Positions 26,258 to 35,128 of a stretch of DNA of 64,000 bases are shown here, piece after piece. Source of the stretch: Betaproteobacteria bacterium HGW-Betaproteobacteria-16 (GTDB lineage: Bacteria > Pseudomonadota > Gammaproteobacteria > Burkholderiales > Burkholderiaceae_C); NCBI GenBank assembly GCA_002840835.1, contig PHCQ01000001.1, forward strand, positions 124,001-188,000, in the 5' to 3' direction. Position 1 is the first letter of the stretch. The number at the start of each line of letters is the position of its first letter. The notes under the pieces are model-generated. The model searched no databases and was not told where the DNA came from. It worked only from the letters and a program-made list of their open reading frames with translations. The translations under genes and the position numbers were made by a program.

Positions 26258-27349
26258 TCAGGTGTCCTTCGACACCTTGATGCTCGGAAACTTGCTGGAA
26301 AAATCCTTCGCCTTGGCGGCGATCTTGATCGCCACCTGGCGTGCCACGGTCTTGTAGATGCCGGCGATTTCACCCTCAGGGTCGGCCACCACGGTGGGCA
26401 TGCCGCTGTCGGCCTGCACACGGATACTCATGTTCAGCGGCAACGCGCCCAGGTAGTCCATGCCGTATTCGGTCGCCATGTTCTTGCCACCGTCGGCACC
26501 AAAGATGTGTTCGATGTGGCCGCAGTTCGGGCAGCAGTACACCGCCATGTTCTCCACGATGCCCAGGATGGGCACGCCCACCTTCTCGAACATCTTGATG
26601 CCCTTGCGCGCATCCAGCAGGGCAATGTCCTGCGGCGTGGTCACGATCACGGCGCCGGTCATGGGCACGCGCTGGCTCAGGGTGAGCTGGATGTCGCCGG
26701 TGCCGGGCGGCATGTCCACGATCAGGTAATCGAGGTCCTTCCAGTTGGTCTGGCGCAGCAGTTGTTCCAGCGCCTGCGTGGCCATGGGGCCGCGCCAGAT
26801 CATGGCTTCGTCGCGGTCCACCAGGAAGCCGATGGAGATCACCTGCACACCGTAGTTCTCCAGCGGTTCCATGGTCTGGCCGTCGGCGCTTTCGGGCCGG
26901 CCTTCCACGCCCATCATCATGGGCTGGCTGGGGCCGTAGATGTCGGCGTCCAGAATGCCGACCTTCGCGCCTTCGGCGGCCAATGCCAGGGCCAGGTTCA
27001 CCGCCGTGGTGCTCTTGCCCACGCCGCCTTTGCCGGAAGCCACGGCGATGATGTTCTTCACGTTCGGCATGAGCTGCACGCCGCGCTGCACCGCATGCGC
27101 GGTGATTTTCATGCTCAGGTTCACCGACACGTTGTCCACGCCGGCCACGCTTTTGGCGGCCGCGATCAGCGCACGGCGCAGGGCGGGCATCTGGCTCTTG
27201 GCCGGGTAGCCCAGCTCCACGTCGAACGACACGTCGCCGTCCTGCACCTGCAGGTTCCTCAGCGCCTTGGTGGACACGAAGTCCTTGCCGGTGTTCGGGT
27301 CGGTCACGGCCTGGAGGGCGTTCAGCAGCGCTTGTGTTTCTACGGCCAT
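26258..27349 (-). CDS. mrp: Mrp/ApbC family iron-sulfur carrier ATPase
   Basis: A 363-residue P-loop ATPase that carries and delivers Fe-S clusters. An N-terminal MIP18-like (DUF59) domain occupies about residues 1-90, the deviant Walker A motif is ASGKGGVGKSTTAVNLALAL, and the CxxC pair that holds a bridging cluster is in YCCPNCGHIEH. Length is typical. The start at 27349 has an AGGAGA site about 10 bases upstream. It is divergent from metG, a common arrangement in Burkholderiales. Confidence 0.93.
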   Translation of the reverse strand: MAVETQALLNALQAVTDPNTGKDFVSTKALRNLQVQDGDVSFDVELGYPAKSQMPALRRALIAAAKSVAGVDNVSVNLSMKITAHAVQRGVQLMPNVKNIIAVASGKGGVGKSTTAVNLALALAAEGAKVGILDADIYGPSQPMMMGVEGRPESADGQTMEPLENYGVQVISIGFLVDRDEAMIWRGPMATQALEQLLRQTNWKDLDYLIVDMPPGTGDIQLTLSQRVPMTGAVIVTTPQDIALLDARKGIKMFEKVGVPILGIVENMAVYCCPNCGHIEHIFGADGGKNMATEYGMDYLGALPLNMSIRVQADSGMPTVVADPEGEIAGIYKTVARQVAIKIAAKAKDFSSKFPSIKVSKDT

Positions 27350-27585
27350 GAGGGGCAATCTCCTGTTGGAATCGGTGAAATCGTTGGGTTCGGTTGCGAT
27401 GGGGTCGCCAGAGGCGTGGGAGGAAGTCTACCCGCGTGTCCGGACGCCCCCCATTCACACAATCGGCATGAGGGCATCGGCCCTGAGCCGCGCCGGACCC
27501 CTCGCATGGGCCGTCCTGCACGGGCAGGGAGCCAGCGGCCTAAAATCGCGGGTTACCCCAGACAGCCCTTACCGGAAAGCCTCTC

Positions 27586-29640
27586 ATGAGCCAGCGACGC
27601 CTGTTCGTCACCACCGCCCTGCCCTACGCCAACGGCAACTTCCACATCGGCCACATCATGGAATACATCCAGGCCGACATCTGGGTGCGGTTCCAGCGCA
27701 TGCAGGGCCACGAGGTGCATTTTGTGTGCGCGGACGACGCGCACGGCGCGCCCATCATGATCGCGGCCGAAAAAGCCGGCAAGACACCCCAGCAGTTTGT
27801 GGCCGACATCGCCGCCGGCCGCAAACCCTACCTCGACGGTTTCCACATCGGCTTTGACAACTGGCACAGCACCGACGCCCCTGAAAACCATGAGCTGGCG
27901 CAGGACATCTACCGTGCGCTCAAGGCCGACGACCTGATCGAGACCCGCACCATCGAACAGTTCTTCGACCCAGAAAAGAACATGTTCCTGCCCGACCGCT
28001 TCATCAAGGGCGAATGCCCCAAATGTGGCGCCAAGGACCAGTACGGTGACAACTGCGAGGTCTGCGGTGCGGTGTACGCGCCCACGGAGCTGAAGAACCC
28101 GTATTCGGCCCTGTCCGGCGCCAAGCCGGTGCTCAAGCAATCTGACCACTTCTTTTTCAAGTTGTCAGACCCGCGCTGCCTGGCCTTCCTGGACCAGTGG
28201 ACACAGAGCGGCGCGGTGCAGCCCGAGGTGCTCAACAAGATCGCCGAGTGGATCGAACCCGGTGAAGACGGCAAACCCAGGATGGGCGACTGGGACATCA
28301 GCCGCGACGCACCTTACTTCGGCATCGAAATCCCGGACGCCCCGGGCAAGTATTTTTATGTGTGGCTGGACGCCCCCATCGGCTACCTGGCCTCGCTGAA
28401 AAACTGGTTCGGCAAACAAGGCATCGACTACAACGCCTTCATGGCGGACCCCACCACCGAGCAGTACCACTTCATCGGCAAGGACATCATCACCTTCCAC
28501 ACCCTGTTCTGGCCGGCGATGTTGAAGTTCAGCGGCCGCAAGGTCCCCAATGCGGTCTTCGTGCACGGCTTCCTCACCATCAACAACGGCGAGAAGATGA
28601 GCAAGAGCCGGGGTACCGGCCTTGACCCCCTCAAGTACCTGAGCCTGGGCATGAACCCCGAGTGGCTGCGTTACTACCTGGCCGCCAAGCTGACCGGCAA
28701 GAACGAAGACATCGACTTCAACCCCGAAGATTTCATGCTGCGGGTCAACAGCGACCTGGTGGGCAAGTACATCAACATCGCCTCCCGCGCGGCAGGCTTC
28801 ATTGCCAAGCGCTTCGAAGGCAAGCTGGGCACGGTCTCAGCCGATGGCGACGCCTTGCTCGACCACCTGCAGAGCGTGGCGCCCATCGTGACCGAGCTCT
28901 ACGCAGAGCGCGAATACGGCAAGGCACTGCGCGAAATCATGCAACTGGCCGACCGCGTGAACGCCTATGTGGACCAGAACAAACCCTGGGAACTGGCCAA
29001 GAAGGAAGGCATGGACGGGCGGTTGCAAGATGTGTGCACCACCTGCATCGAAGCCTTCCGCCTGATCTCGATCTACCTCAAGCCGGTGTTGCCTTCGCTG
29101 GCAACCCAGGTGGAGGCGTTCCTGAAAGTGACGCCACTGACCTTTGCCGACGCCGCCCGACTGCTGGGCGCCGGCCACACCATTGGCGCCTACCAGCACC
29201 TGCTGCAGCGTGTGGACGTCAAACAACTCGATGCCTTGTTCGAGCCCCCGCCTGAACCGGTGGCCCCCGCCACCGTGCCCGGCGGTGAACCCATTGCGGA
29301 CACCCTCACCATCGACGACTTCAGCAAGATCGACCTGCGCATCGCACAGATCGTCAACTGCGAAGCCGTGGAAGGTTCGACCAAGCTGCTGCGCCTGACG
29401 CTGGACGTGGGCGAAGGCAGAACCCGCAACGTGTTCAGCGGCATCGCCAGCGCCTACGCTCCAGCCGATCTGGTGGGCAAGCTCACGGTGATGGTGGCCA
29501 ACCTGGCACCACGCAAGATGAAGTTTGGCGTGAGCGAGGGCATGGTGCTGGCGGCCAGCCACGCCGACGAGAACGCCGAACCGGGCATCCATATCCTCAA
29601 CCCCTGGCCAGGCGCCACGCCCGGCATGCGGGTGCGCTAG
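27586..29640 (+). CDS. metG: Methionyl-tRNA synthetase
   Basis: A 684-residue class I aminoacyl-tRNA synthetase. The HIGH-type motif is [13 protein letters not shown], the zinc knuckle has [18 protein letters not shown], and the KMSKS loop is [13 protein letters not shown]-terminal EMAP/Trbp111-like tRNA-binding domain (about residues 580-684, [16 protein letters not shown]) is present, as in long proteobacterial forms. A TAAAAT box at 27541 is a possible -10 element. The stop codon lies inside a 24-bp palindrome. Confidence 0.97.
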   Translation: MSQRRLFVTTALPYANGNFHIGHIMEYIQADIWVRFQRMQGHEVHFVCADDAHGAPIMIAAEKAGKTPQQFVADIAAGRKPYLDGFHIGFDNWHSTDAPENHELAQDIYRALKADDLIETRTIEQFFDPEKNMFLPDRFIKGECPKCGAKDQYGDNCEVCGAVYAPTELKNPYSALSGAKPVLKQSDHFFFKLSDPRCLAFLDQWTQSGAVQPEVLNKIAEWIEPGEDGKPRMGDWDISRDAPYFGIEIPDAPGKYFYVWLDAPIGYLASLKNWFGKQGIDYNAFMADPTTEQYHFIGKDIITFHTLFWPAMLKFSGRKVPNAVFVHGFLTINNGEKMSKSRGTGLDPLKYLSLGMNPEWLRYYLAAKLTGKNEDIDFNPEDFMLRVNSDLVGKYINIASRAAGFIAKRFEGKLGTVSADGDALLDHLQSVAPIVTELYAEREYGKALREIMQLADRVNAYVDQNKPWELAKKEGMDGRLQDVCTTCIEAFRLISIYLKPVLPSLATQVEAFLKVTPLTFADAARLLGAGHTIGAYQHLLQRVDVKQLDALFEPPPEPVAPATVPGGEPIADTLTIDDFSKIDLRIAQIVNCEAVEGSTKLLRLTLDVGEGRTRNVFSGIASAYAPADLVGKLTVMVANLAPRKMKFGVSEGMVLAASHADENAEPGIHILNPWPGATPGMRVR

Positions 29641-29660
29641 TGCCTGTTAACAGGCACTAG
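29637..29660. repeat. 24-bp perfect palindrome overlapping the metG stop
   Basis: CTAGTGCCTGTT followed by its exact reverse complement with no spacer. It includes the metG stop codon (29638-29640) and ends 5 bases before the next ATG. No T-run follows, so it is not a typical terminator; it could be an operator, a processing site or an insertion target. Confidence 0.9.
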
Positions 29661-29665
29661 AGGCT

Positions 29666-30394
29666 ATGTTCGCCAGCATCCGGGGCTTCACCAGCCTTCA
29701 GCGATCACCGCAGGCCGACCTGAAGCTCGGTACCGTACTGGCCTTCGTGGCCGGCGCGACCAATGCAGGCGGCTTCCTGGCCGTGGGGCAGTACACCTCT
29801 CACATGACGGGCATCCTCTCATCGGTTGCCGACAACGCGGTGCTCGGCCAGTTCGCGCTGGCCCTCGGTGGCCTGGGCGCATTGCTGGCCTTTCTGCTAG
29901 GTGCCATGACCACCGCCTGGATGGTGAACTGGGGCCTGCGCCGCCACCTGCGCAGCGCGTACGGCCTCCCCCTGCTGCTGGAGGCCGTGCTGCTGCTGGT
30001 GTTTGGCCTGTTCGGTGCCGCCATCGGCCTGATGACCGCCGTGTTCCTGCCACTGACCGTGGTGCTGTTGTGCTTCATCATGGGGCTGCAGAACGCCGTG
30101 ATCACCAAGATCTCGCGCGCCGTGATCCGCACCACCCACATCACCGGCCTGCTCACCGATCTGGGCATTGAACTGGGCAAGCTGCTGTACGTCAACCGCC
30201 ACCCCGATCAAAAACCGGTACGAGCCAACCGCGACCGGCTTCGCGTGCATGGCCAGCTCATTGCCAGCTTCTTCGTGGGTGGCCTGGCGGGCGCGCTGGG
30301 CTTCAAATACCTGGGGTATGTGAGCACGGTGCCGTTGGCAGCCTTGTTGTTGCTGTTGGTGATGCGGCCGGCGCTGGACGACTTCAGGCGATAG
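29666..30394 (+). CDS. DUF1275 (YoaK-like) membrane protein
   Basis: A 242-residue integral membrane protein with about six hydrophobic segments. The family segments GATNAGGFLAVGQYTSHMTG and the NAVITKISRAVIRTTHITG region are typical of DUF1275/YoaK proteins. Function is unknown; a transport role is suspected. The ATG lies 25 bases after the metG stop with only a weak ribosome site (AGGC), so translation may depend on metG. A stem-loop repeat starts 4 bases after its stop. Confidence 0.85.
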   Translation: MFASIRGFTSLQRSPQADLKLGTVLAFVAGATNAGGFLAVGQYTSHMTGILSSVADNAVLGQFALALGGLGALLAFLLGAMTTAWMVNWGLRRHLRSAYGLPLLLEAVLLLVFGLFGAAIGLMTAVFLPLTVVLLCFIMGLQNAVITKISRAVIRTTHITGLLTDLGIELGKLLYVNRHPDQKPVRANRDRLRVHGQLIASFFVGGLAGALGFKYLGYVSTVPLAALLLLLVMRPALDDFRR

Positions 30395-30398
30395 AAGA

Positions 30399-30466
30399 CC
30401 CCCCCGCGCCGCCTGCGGCGTCACCCCCTCAAGGGGGCACACCATCGGACCGGCAGAGCCGGATCC
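30399..30466 (+). repeat. Dispersed stem-loop repeat, copy C (full)
   Basis: Reads as the reverse complement of the 22937-23006 copy on the plus strand, with three hairpins (CGCCGCCTGCGGCG, CCCCCTCAAGGGGG, CCGGCAGAGCCGG). It lies 4 bases after the DUF1275 gene stop and may act as a bidirectional end point between two convergent genes. Confidence 0.85.
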
Positions 30467-30534
30467 TGGGTGTTACTGGATGAAGAGATTCCTCTCCGGA
30501 AACGGCACTTGGAGCACGCAACGTTCAGGGTCGT

Positions 30535-31077
30535 TCAGCGCCCGCGCTCCAGATCGGGATCGCTCACCGACATGGTGGACACCACTTTCAGATCGTTGTC
30601 GAACACCACAGTGAAGATTTTTGAGTCGCTGGTGTTGGGGCCGTCGAGGTAGCGCCAGTCGTAGTGCGTTTCGCGCTTGGCTTCATAAGGCGTGATCTTC
30701 ATTGGCTTGCCCAGCATCTTTCGCACCTCGGTCATGGGCATCCCGGGCTGCACCTGTGCGAAGTTCTCGGGGGTGAGCACCTGGCGCAAGGAAGTCATGC
30801 GACCGTCGGGGCCGATGGTGATCATGTAGTTGCGGTGGCCGGCAGGCTGGCGGTTGTATTCGTAGATCTGGGCGCCATCGGGCCCGTCCCACACCGCTTC
30901 GGGTTCGCCCATCTTTTCGCGCACGTCTTCTTCGGTCGAGAAGCCTTCTTCGAGTTCGCTGATGTTCTGCACGTCGCAGCCCAGCAGCGCGAGCGCCGCA
31001 CCGGCAGCCAGGAGCCCCGCCCGCAGGCGGCTCAGGGCAAAAATGCGACGTGTTTGGGGGAGTTGACGGAAGATCAT
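30535..31077 (-). CDS. BamE/SmpA-OmlA-like lipoprotein
   Basis: A 180-residue protein with an N-terminal hydrophobic segment ending in ALLGCDV, a plausible lipobox. The mature part holds two similar segments of the SmpA/OmlA type, EEDVREKMGEPEAVW and MTEVRKMLGKPMKIT, each followed by a Tyr/Trp-containing strand, so it seems to be a tandem BamE-like fold. BamE proteins belong to the outer-membrane assembly complex; whether this one does is unknown. It is divergent from the SulP gene. Confidence 0.78.
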   Translation of the reverse strand: MIFRQLPQTRRIFALSRLRAGLLAAGAALALLGCDVQNISELEEGFSTEEDVREKMGEPEAVWDGPDGAQIYEYNRQPAGHRNYMITIGPDGRMTSLRQVLTPENFAQVQPGMPMTEVRKMLGKPMKITPYEAKRETHYDWRYLDGPNTSDSKIFTVVFDNDLKVVSTMSVSDPDLERGR

Positions 31078-31158
31078 GAGGAAAATCAGTGTAAACCCTC
31101 AGTTCTGCGTTGCCCTCTTGTCAGCTTCACGAACTGTGGTGAAAGGTAACATTTGCCG

Positions 31159-32802
31159 ATGCTCCAAGGATTGCCGCCGCTTGCCCCATTCCGCCCGCGC
31201 CTGATTCAGGACCTCAAGGGCTACACCCGGGACAAACTGATGCGCGACGTGGGTGCGGGCATCACGGTGGGCATCGTGGCGCTGCCGCTGGCCATGGCGT
31301 TTGCCATTGCCAGCGGGCTCAAGCCCGAAGCCGGTCTGTGGACCGCCATCATCGCTGGCTTCATCATCTCGGCGCTGGGAGGTACCTCGGTGCAGATCGG
31401 CGGACCGGCCGGCGCCTTCATCGTGATCGTCTACGGCATCGTCGAGCGCTACGGCGTGGCCAACCTGCTGATCGCCACCGCCAGCGCCGGTGTGCTGCTT
31501 TTCCTGCTCGGTCTGTTCAGGCTGGGCACCCTGGTGCGTTACGTGCCAGTGAGTGTGGTCATTGGCTTCACCAACGGCATTGCGGTACTGATCGCGCTCT
31601 CGCAGGTGCGCGACCTGTTCGGCTTGGAGATCGCCAAGATGCCGGCCGATTTCTTCAGCCAGATCGGCGCCATTGCCGGTCACATTGGCGGCCTCAATTT
31701 TTATGCGCTGGGGCTTGGCGTCGTCTGTGTGATCGGGCTTTTCATCTGGCCGCGACTGTGGGCGGTCGATTCCCAGTTCCGCCGGCAGCTCGACAAGATC
31801 GAAACCGTGAGCGCACTCCGTGCCACCTCGCGGGTACCCGCACCGGTGGTGGCGCTGGTTTCGCTGTCGCTGCTGGCCTGGGCATTCAGCTTGCCGGTGG
31901 AGACGATTGGCACGCGCTTCGGCGGCATTCCTCAGGGCGGGCCGGTCTTCGAGTTGCCGGCCTTCTCCTGGGACACCGTGCGCCTGCTGGTCACCCCCAC
32001 CCTCACCATTGCGATTCTGGGCGCCATCGAGTCGCTGCTCTGCGCACGCGTGGCCGACCAGCTCGGCGACGCGCCCAAGCACGACCCCAACCAGGAGCTG
32101 ATGGCGCAGGGCATTGCCAATACCGTGGTGCCTTTCTTTGGCGGCATGCCGGCCACCGGCACCATCGCCCGCACGGTCACCAACATCCGCTCCGGGGCCG
32201 CATCGCCCGTGGCAGGCATGGTGCATGCCGGCACGCTGGCGGCGGTGGTGTTGCTGGCTGCGCCACTGGCTGCGCACATTCCGCTGGCCGTGCTGGCCGG
32301 CGTGTTGCTGTTCGTGGCATGGAACATGGGCGAATGGCGTGAATTCGGCCGGCTCAAACAGTTCAGCAACCACTATCGGCTGATGATGGTGTCCACCTTC
32401 CTGGTGACCATCGTCTTCGACCTCACGGTGGCGGTGGAACTGGGCCTGGTGCTGGCGGTGGTGCTGTTCGTGCGCCGCCAGAGCGACATCTTCCGTGCCG
32501 AACCCATTTCCCGCAACGAACACCAGATCACCTTCCGGCTCTTCGGCTCGCTGTTCTTTGGCGCGGTGGCCAAGATCGACCCGATCGTGGCCGAGGTGGA
32601 GCGCTCACCCACGCCCGTCAACGTCATGCTGGACGCCACCCACCTGATTTCGCTCGACACCACCGGGCTGGATGCGCTGGAGCAACTGCACAGGGCGGTG
32701 GAGAAGCGCGGTGGCCACCTGGGGTTGCTTGGCCTGAACCCGCAGCCCAAATCGCTGATGGAACGCTCGGGCTTTGCGGCCAAGTTGCACACCTTTCAGT
32801 GA
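31159..32802 (+). CDS. SulP family anion transporter
   Basis: A 547-residue transporter with 10-14 hydrophobic segments and a C-terminal STAS domain (from about residue 440; the segment VMLDATHLISLDTTGLDALE). N-terminal segments DVGAGITVGIVALPLAMAFA and GTSVQIGGPAGAFIVIV match the SulP signature. SulP proteins carry sulfate or bicarbonate, usually with sodium or protons. The next gene encodes a carbonic-anhydrase-like protein whose possible GTG start overlaps this stop codon, which favours bicarbonate as the substrate; sulfate is also plausible in a sulfur oxidiser. Confidence 0.92.
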   Translation: MLQGLPPLAPFRPRLIQDLKGYTRDKLMRDVGAGITVGIVALPLAMAFAIASGLKPEAGLWTAIIAGFIISALGGTSVQIGGPAGAFIVIVYGIVERYGVANLLIATASAGVLLFLLGLFRLGTLVRYVPVSVVIGFTNGIAVLIALSQVRDLFGLEIAKMPADFFSQIGAIAGHIGGLNFYALGLGVVCVIGLFIWPRLWAVDSQFRRQLDKIETVSALRATSRVPAPVVALVSLSLLAWAFSLPVETIGTRFGGIPQGGPVFELPAFSWDTVRLLVTPTLTIAILGAIESLLCARVADQLGDAPKHDPNQELMAQGIANTVVPFFGGMPATGTIARTVTNIRSGAASPVAGMVHAGTLAAVVLLAAPLAAHIPLAVLAGVLLFVAWNMGEWREFGRLKQFSNHYRLMMVSTFLVTIVFDLTVAVELGLVLAVVLFVRRQSDIFRAEPISRNEHQITFRLFGSLFFGAVAKIDPIVAEVERSPTPVNVMLDATHLISLDTTGLDALEQLHRAVEKRGGHLGLLGLNPQPKSLMERSGFAAKLHTFQ

Positions 32803-32816
32803 CTCCACCTCGCACC

Positions 32817-33881
32817 ATGGTTCCTCACAACAGCCCCATCACCGAACGCATCGACTGGCTGTTTGGTCTGGCGCAGCGACACGCACAGGAATACGCCAGC
32901 CCCGAAGCCTGGCTGGCCCGCCAGCGCCACCTGGCCAACCACCCCACCGCCATCCTGGTGATGAAGTGCATGGACGGGCGCATCAACATCCCCATCGCCA
33001 CACAGACCCCCAAGGGCATCATCCAGCCGTTTCGCAACCTGGGGGGCATCTTCAACCTGGGCTGGCCGCACCTGGGCGAGACACTTACCGCGGCGCTGGA
33101 GAAAGTGGTGCGCAGTGGCCGCCAGGCCCTGGTGGTCATCACCTACCACCACAGCAAGGGCGACGAGCGCCGCGGCTGCGCTGGCTTCAATTTCCGCACC
33201 GCCGACGCCCGCGCACACACCTTCGAGATCCAGCGCGAGGTGTCTGCCGTTTTCGGTGCGGCACATGGCACGGTGTATCCGCTGGTCTGCGGTTTTGAAA
33301 CCGACGAAGAAGCACTGGTGGTACACGGGGCCAACGGTGAAACACTGAACATGGCCGACCTGAACGAGGCCGACGTACCCGGCCTGCCCCAGCGCCTGCT
33401 GCACCTGCTGCCCGACATGCCGACCCAGATCCGGCACGACCTGCTGCCCCTGCTGCTGGGCAACCTGCGCCACATTGCGCAGATTCGCCAGACCGTGCGC
33501 ACGCTCGACATTGAACACCGCGAGTGGATGATCTGCGTCGGGCGCGGTTTCGACTGGCTGCACCTGCCCAACCTGGCGCTCATCATCGGACCCTACAGCC
33601 CCGACCTGGCCGACCCGATCCGCAAGGCGGCCGGCATCATTCAGGCCAACATGCGCGCCGGCCGCATTCCCGACGACGGCTTTCTGATCCTGTCGTCCGT
33701 GCCCTATGAAGACATCGGCGTTGACAGGGCTCGCGCCGTGCTCAAGTCCAATTTCATGGCCGACTTCGCTGCCGACGTGGTGCGAAAGGAGTTCGAGCAC
33801 CTCGCACCACTCATGACCGTGCGGAAAACCGTGCTCAACTGGAACAGCCGCACGGTGGAGCCGCTGGCGCCAGTCGGCTGA
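32817..33881 (+). CDS. Carbonic anhydrase-like protein (CsoSCA/beta type)
   Basis: A protein of about 354 residues. The segment VMKCMDGRIN has the Cys-x-Asp-x-Arg motif of beta-class carbonic anhydrases, and YHHSKGDERRGCAGF can supply the His and second Cys zinc ligands, with about 60 residues between the first Cys and the His, and about 10 to the second Cys. This spacing is closer to the carboxysomal CsoSCA type than to ordinary beta enzymes. No signal peptide is visible. The start may be the ATG at 32817 or the GTG at 32799, which overlaps the SulP stop. It probably interconverts CO2 and bicarbonate. Confidence 0.72.
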   Translation: MVPHNSPITERIDWLFGLAQRHAQEYASPEAWLARQRHLANHPTAILVMKCMDGRINIPIATQTPKGIIQPFRNLGGIFNLGWPHLGETLTAALEKVVRSGRQALVVITYHHSKGDERRGCAGFNFRTADARAHTFEIQREVSAVFGAAHGTVYPLVCGFETDEEALVVHGANGETLNMADLNEADVPGLPQRLLHLLPDMPTQIRHDLLPLLLGNLRHIAQIRQTVRTLDIEHREWMICVGRGFDWLHLPNLALIIGPYSPDLADPIRKAAGIIQANMRAGRIPDDGFLILSSVPYEDIGVDRARAVLKSNFMADFAADVVRKEFEHLAPLMTVRKTVLNWNSRTVEPLAPVG

Positions 33882-33977
33882 ACACCAGAAAGCAGCCTGG
33901 GTCGGTTCGGAAGGCCTTTTCAGGGGCGTGGTGCACCGGCTCGCTAAAATGGCGGTCTTTGTCTGGTTCGCCTCAAC

Positions 33978-34190
33978 ATGTCCATCTTTGCCCGCCCGCA
34001 CTACACCTCTGACGCGACACAGTTCATCCAGAAGCTGAAAGCCGACAAGCCCAACCTGGAAAAAGAACAGCGCGAGGGCCGTTCCCTGTTGTGGGACAAG
34101 CAGATCGACCGCGAATTCCAGGCCCGGGCCGATGCTGCCGAGGTGCCCCAGCAGCCCTACGTGTACCAGACCCGCTCTGATCACGCCTGA
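33978..34190 (+). CDS. DUF3460 family small protein
   Basis: A 70-residue, charged cytoplasmic protein (MSIFARPHYTSDATQFIQKL) ending in QPYVYQTRSDHA. It resembles the small DUF3460 proteins found upstream of scpA in many Burkholderiales. Function is unknown. It starts 32 bases ahead of scpA and may be cotranscribed with it. A TAAAAT box at 33945 is a possible promoter element. Confidence 0.78.
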   Translation: MSIFARPHYTSDATQFIQKLKADKPNLEKEQREGRSLLWDKQIDREFQARADAAEVPQQPYVYQTRSDHA

Positions 34191-34222
34191 AAAACTCAGC
34201 CTGCTCGGCCCCAGCGCCCACC

Positions 34223-35077
34223 ATGAGCCAGGAGCCCCAAACGCTCGACGACGCCCCTGAGGGCCTGGAGGCCTTGTTGCCCAGCGTGGTCGATCACGTC
34301 GCCCTGGCCCGACTTTATGGCGAGCCGCTGTTCACCATGCCGCGGGACCTGTACATCCCGCCAGACGCGCTACAGATCTTTCTGGAAGCCTTTGAAGGCC
34401 CGCTGGACCTGCTGCTTTACCTGATCCGCAAGCAGAACTTCAACATCCTCGACATCCCGATGGCGGCGGTCACCCGCCAGTACCTCAGCTACGTGGACGA
34501 AATCCGCGCCGGCAACCTGGAGCTGGCGGCCGAGTACCTGCTGATGGCCGCCATGCTGATCGAGATCAAGTCGCGCATGCTGCTGCCGCCCAAGAAGACG
34601 GCCGAAGGCGAAGAGCCCGAAGACCCGCGCGCCGAACTGGTGCGCCGCCTGCTCGAATACGAACAGATGAAGCTGGCCGCACAGCGCCTGGCCGACACGC
34701 CGCAATACGGCCGCGATTTCCTGCGCGCCCAGGTGCACATCGAACAATCGCTGGCGCCCCGCTTCCCGGACGTGCACGTGCTCGACCTGCAAAGCGCCTG
34801 GCGCGACATCCTCAAACGCGCCAAGCTGGTCCAGCACCACCGCATCAGCCGCGAGGAACTGTCTGTGCGAGAACACATGAGCATCGTGCTGCGCCGCCTG
34901 CAAGGCCGCAAGTTCGTGGAGTTCGGTGAATTGTTTGATCCCGAAAAGGGATCGCCCGTGCTGGTGGTGACCTTCATTGCCATGCTGGAGCTGGCGAAAG
35001 AAACCTTGATCGAGCTCACCCAGGCCGAGGCATTCGCACCCATCTACGTGCGCCTCGCCTATACACCACAAGACTGA
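34223..35077 (+). CDS. scpA: Segregation and condensation protein A
   Basis: A 284-residue kleisin that bridges SMC heads in the chromosome condensation complex. The N-terminal kleisin segment FEGPLDLLLYLIRKQNFNI and the following VTRQYLSYVDEIRAGNLELA are diagnostic, and the C-terminal winged-helix region is present (VVTFIAMLELAKETLIEL). scpB is not in this window. It follows the DUF3460 gene and is 51 bases ahead of nadB. Confidence 0.93.
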   Translation: MSQEPQTLDDAPEGLEALLPSVVDHVALARLYGEPLFTMPRDLYIPPDALQIFLEAFEGPLDLLLYLIRKQNFNILDIPMAAVTRQYLSYVDEIRAGNLELAAEYLLMAAMLIEIKSRMLLPPKKTAEGEEPEDPRAELVRRLLEYEQMKLAAQRLADTPQYGRDFLRAQVHIEQSLAPRFPDVHVLDLQSAWRDILKRAKLVQHHRISREELSVREHMSIVLRRLQGRKFVEFGELFDPEKGSPVLVVTFIAMLELAKETLIELTQAEAFAPIYVRLAYTPQD

Positions 35078-35128
35078 AAACGGACGCAAGCGCGCGGCGA
35101 CCGTTCTCCTGATCCGATTTCACCCGAA

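Noticed and set aside
31099-32523. 474-codon open frame antisense to the SulP transporter
   Set aside because: It mirrors the SulP gene, has His/Gln-rich composition typical of reverse-strand frames in high-GC DNA, and shows no motif.
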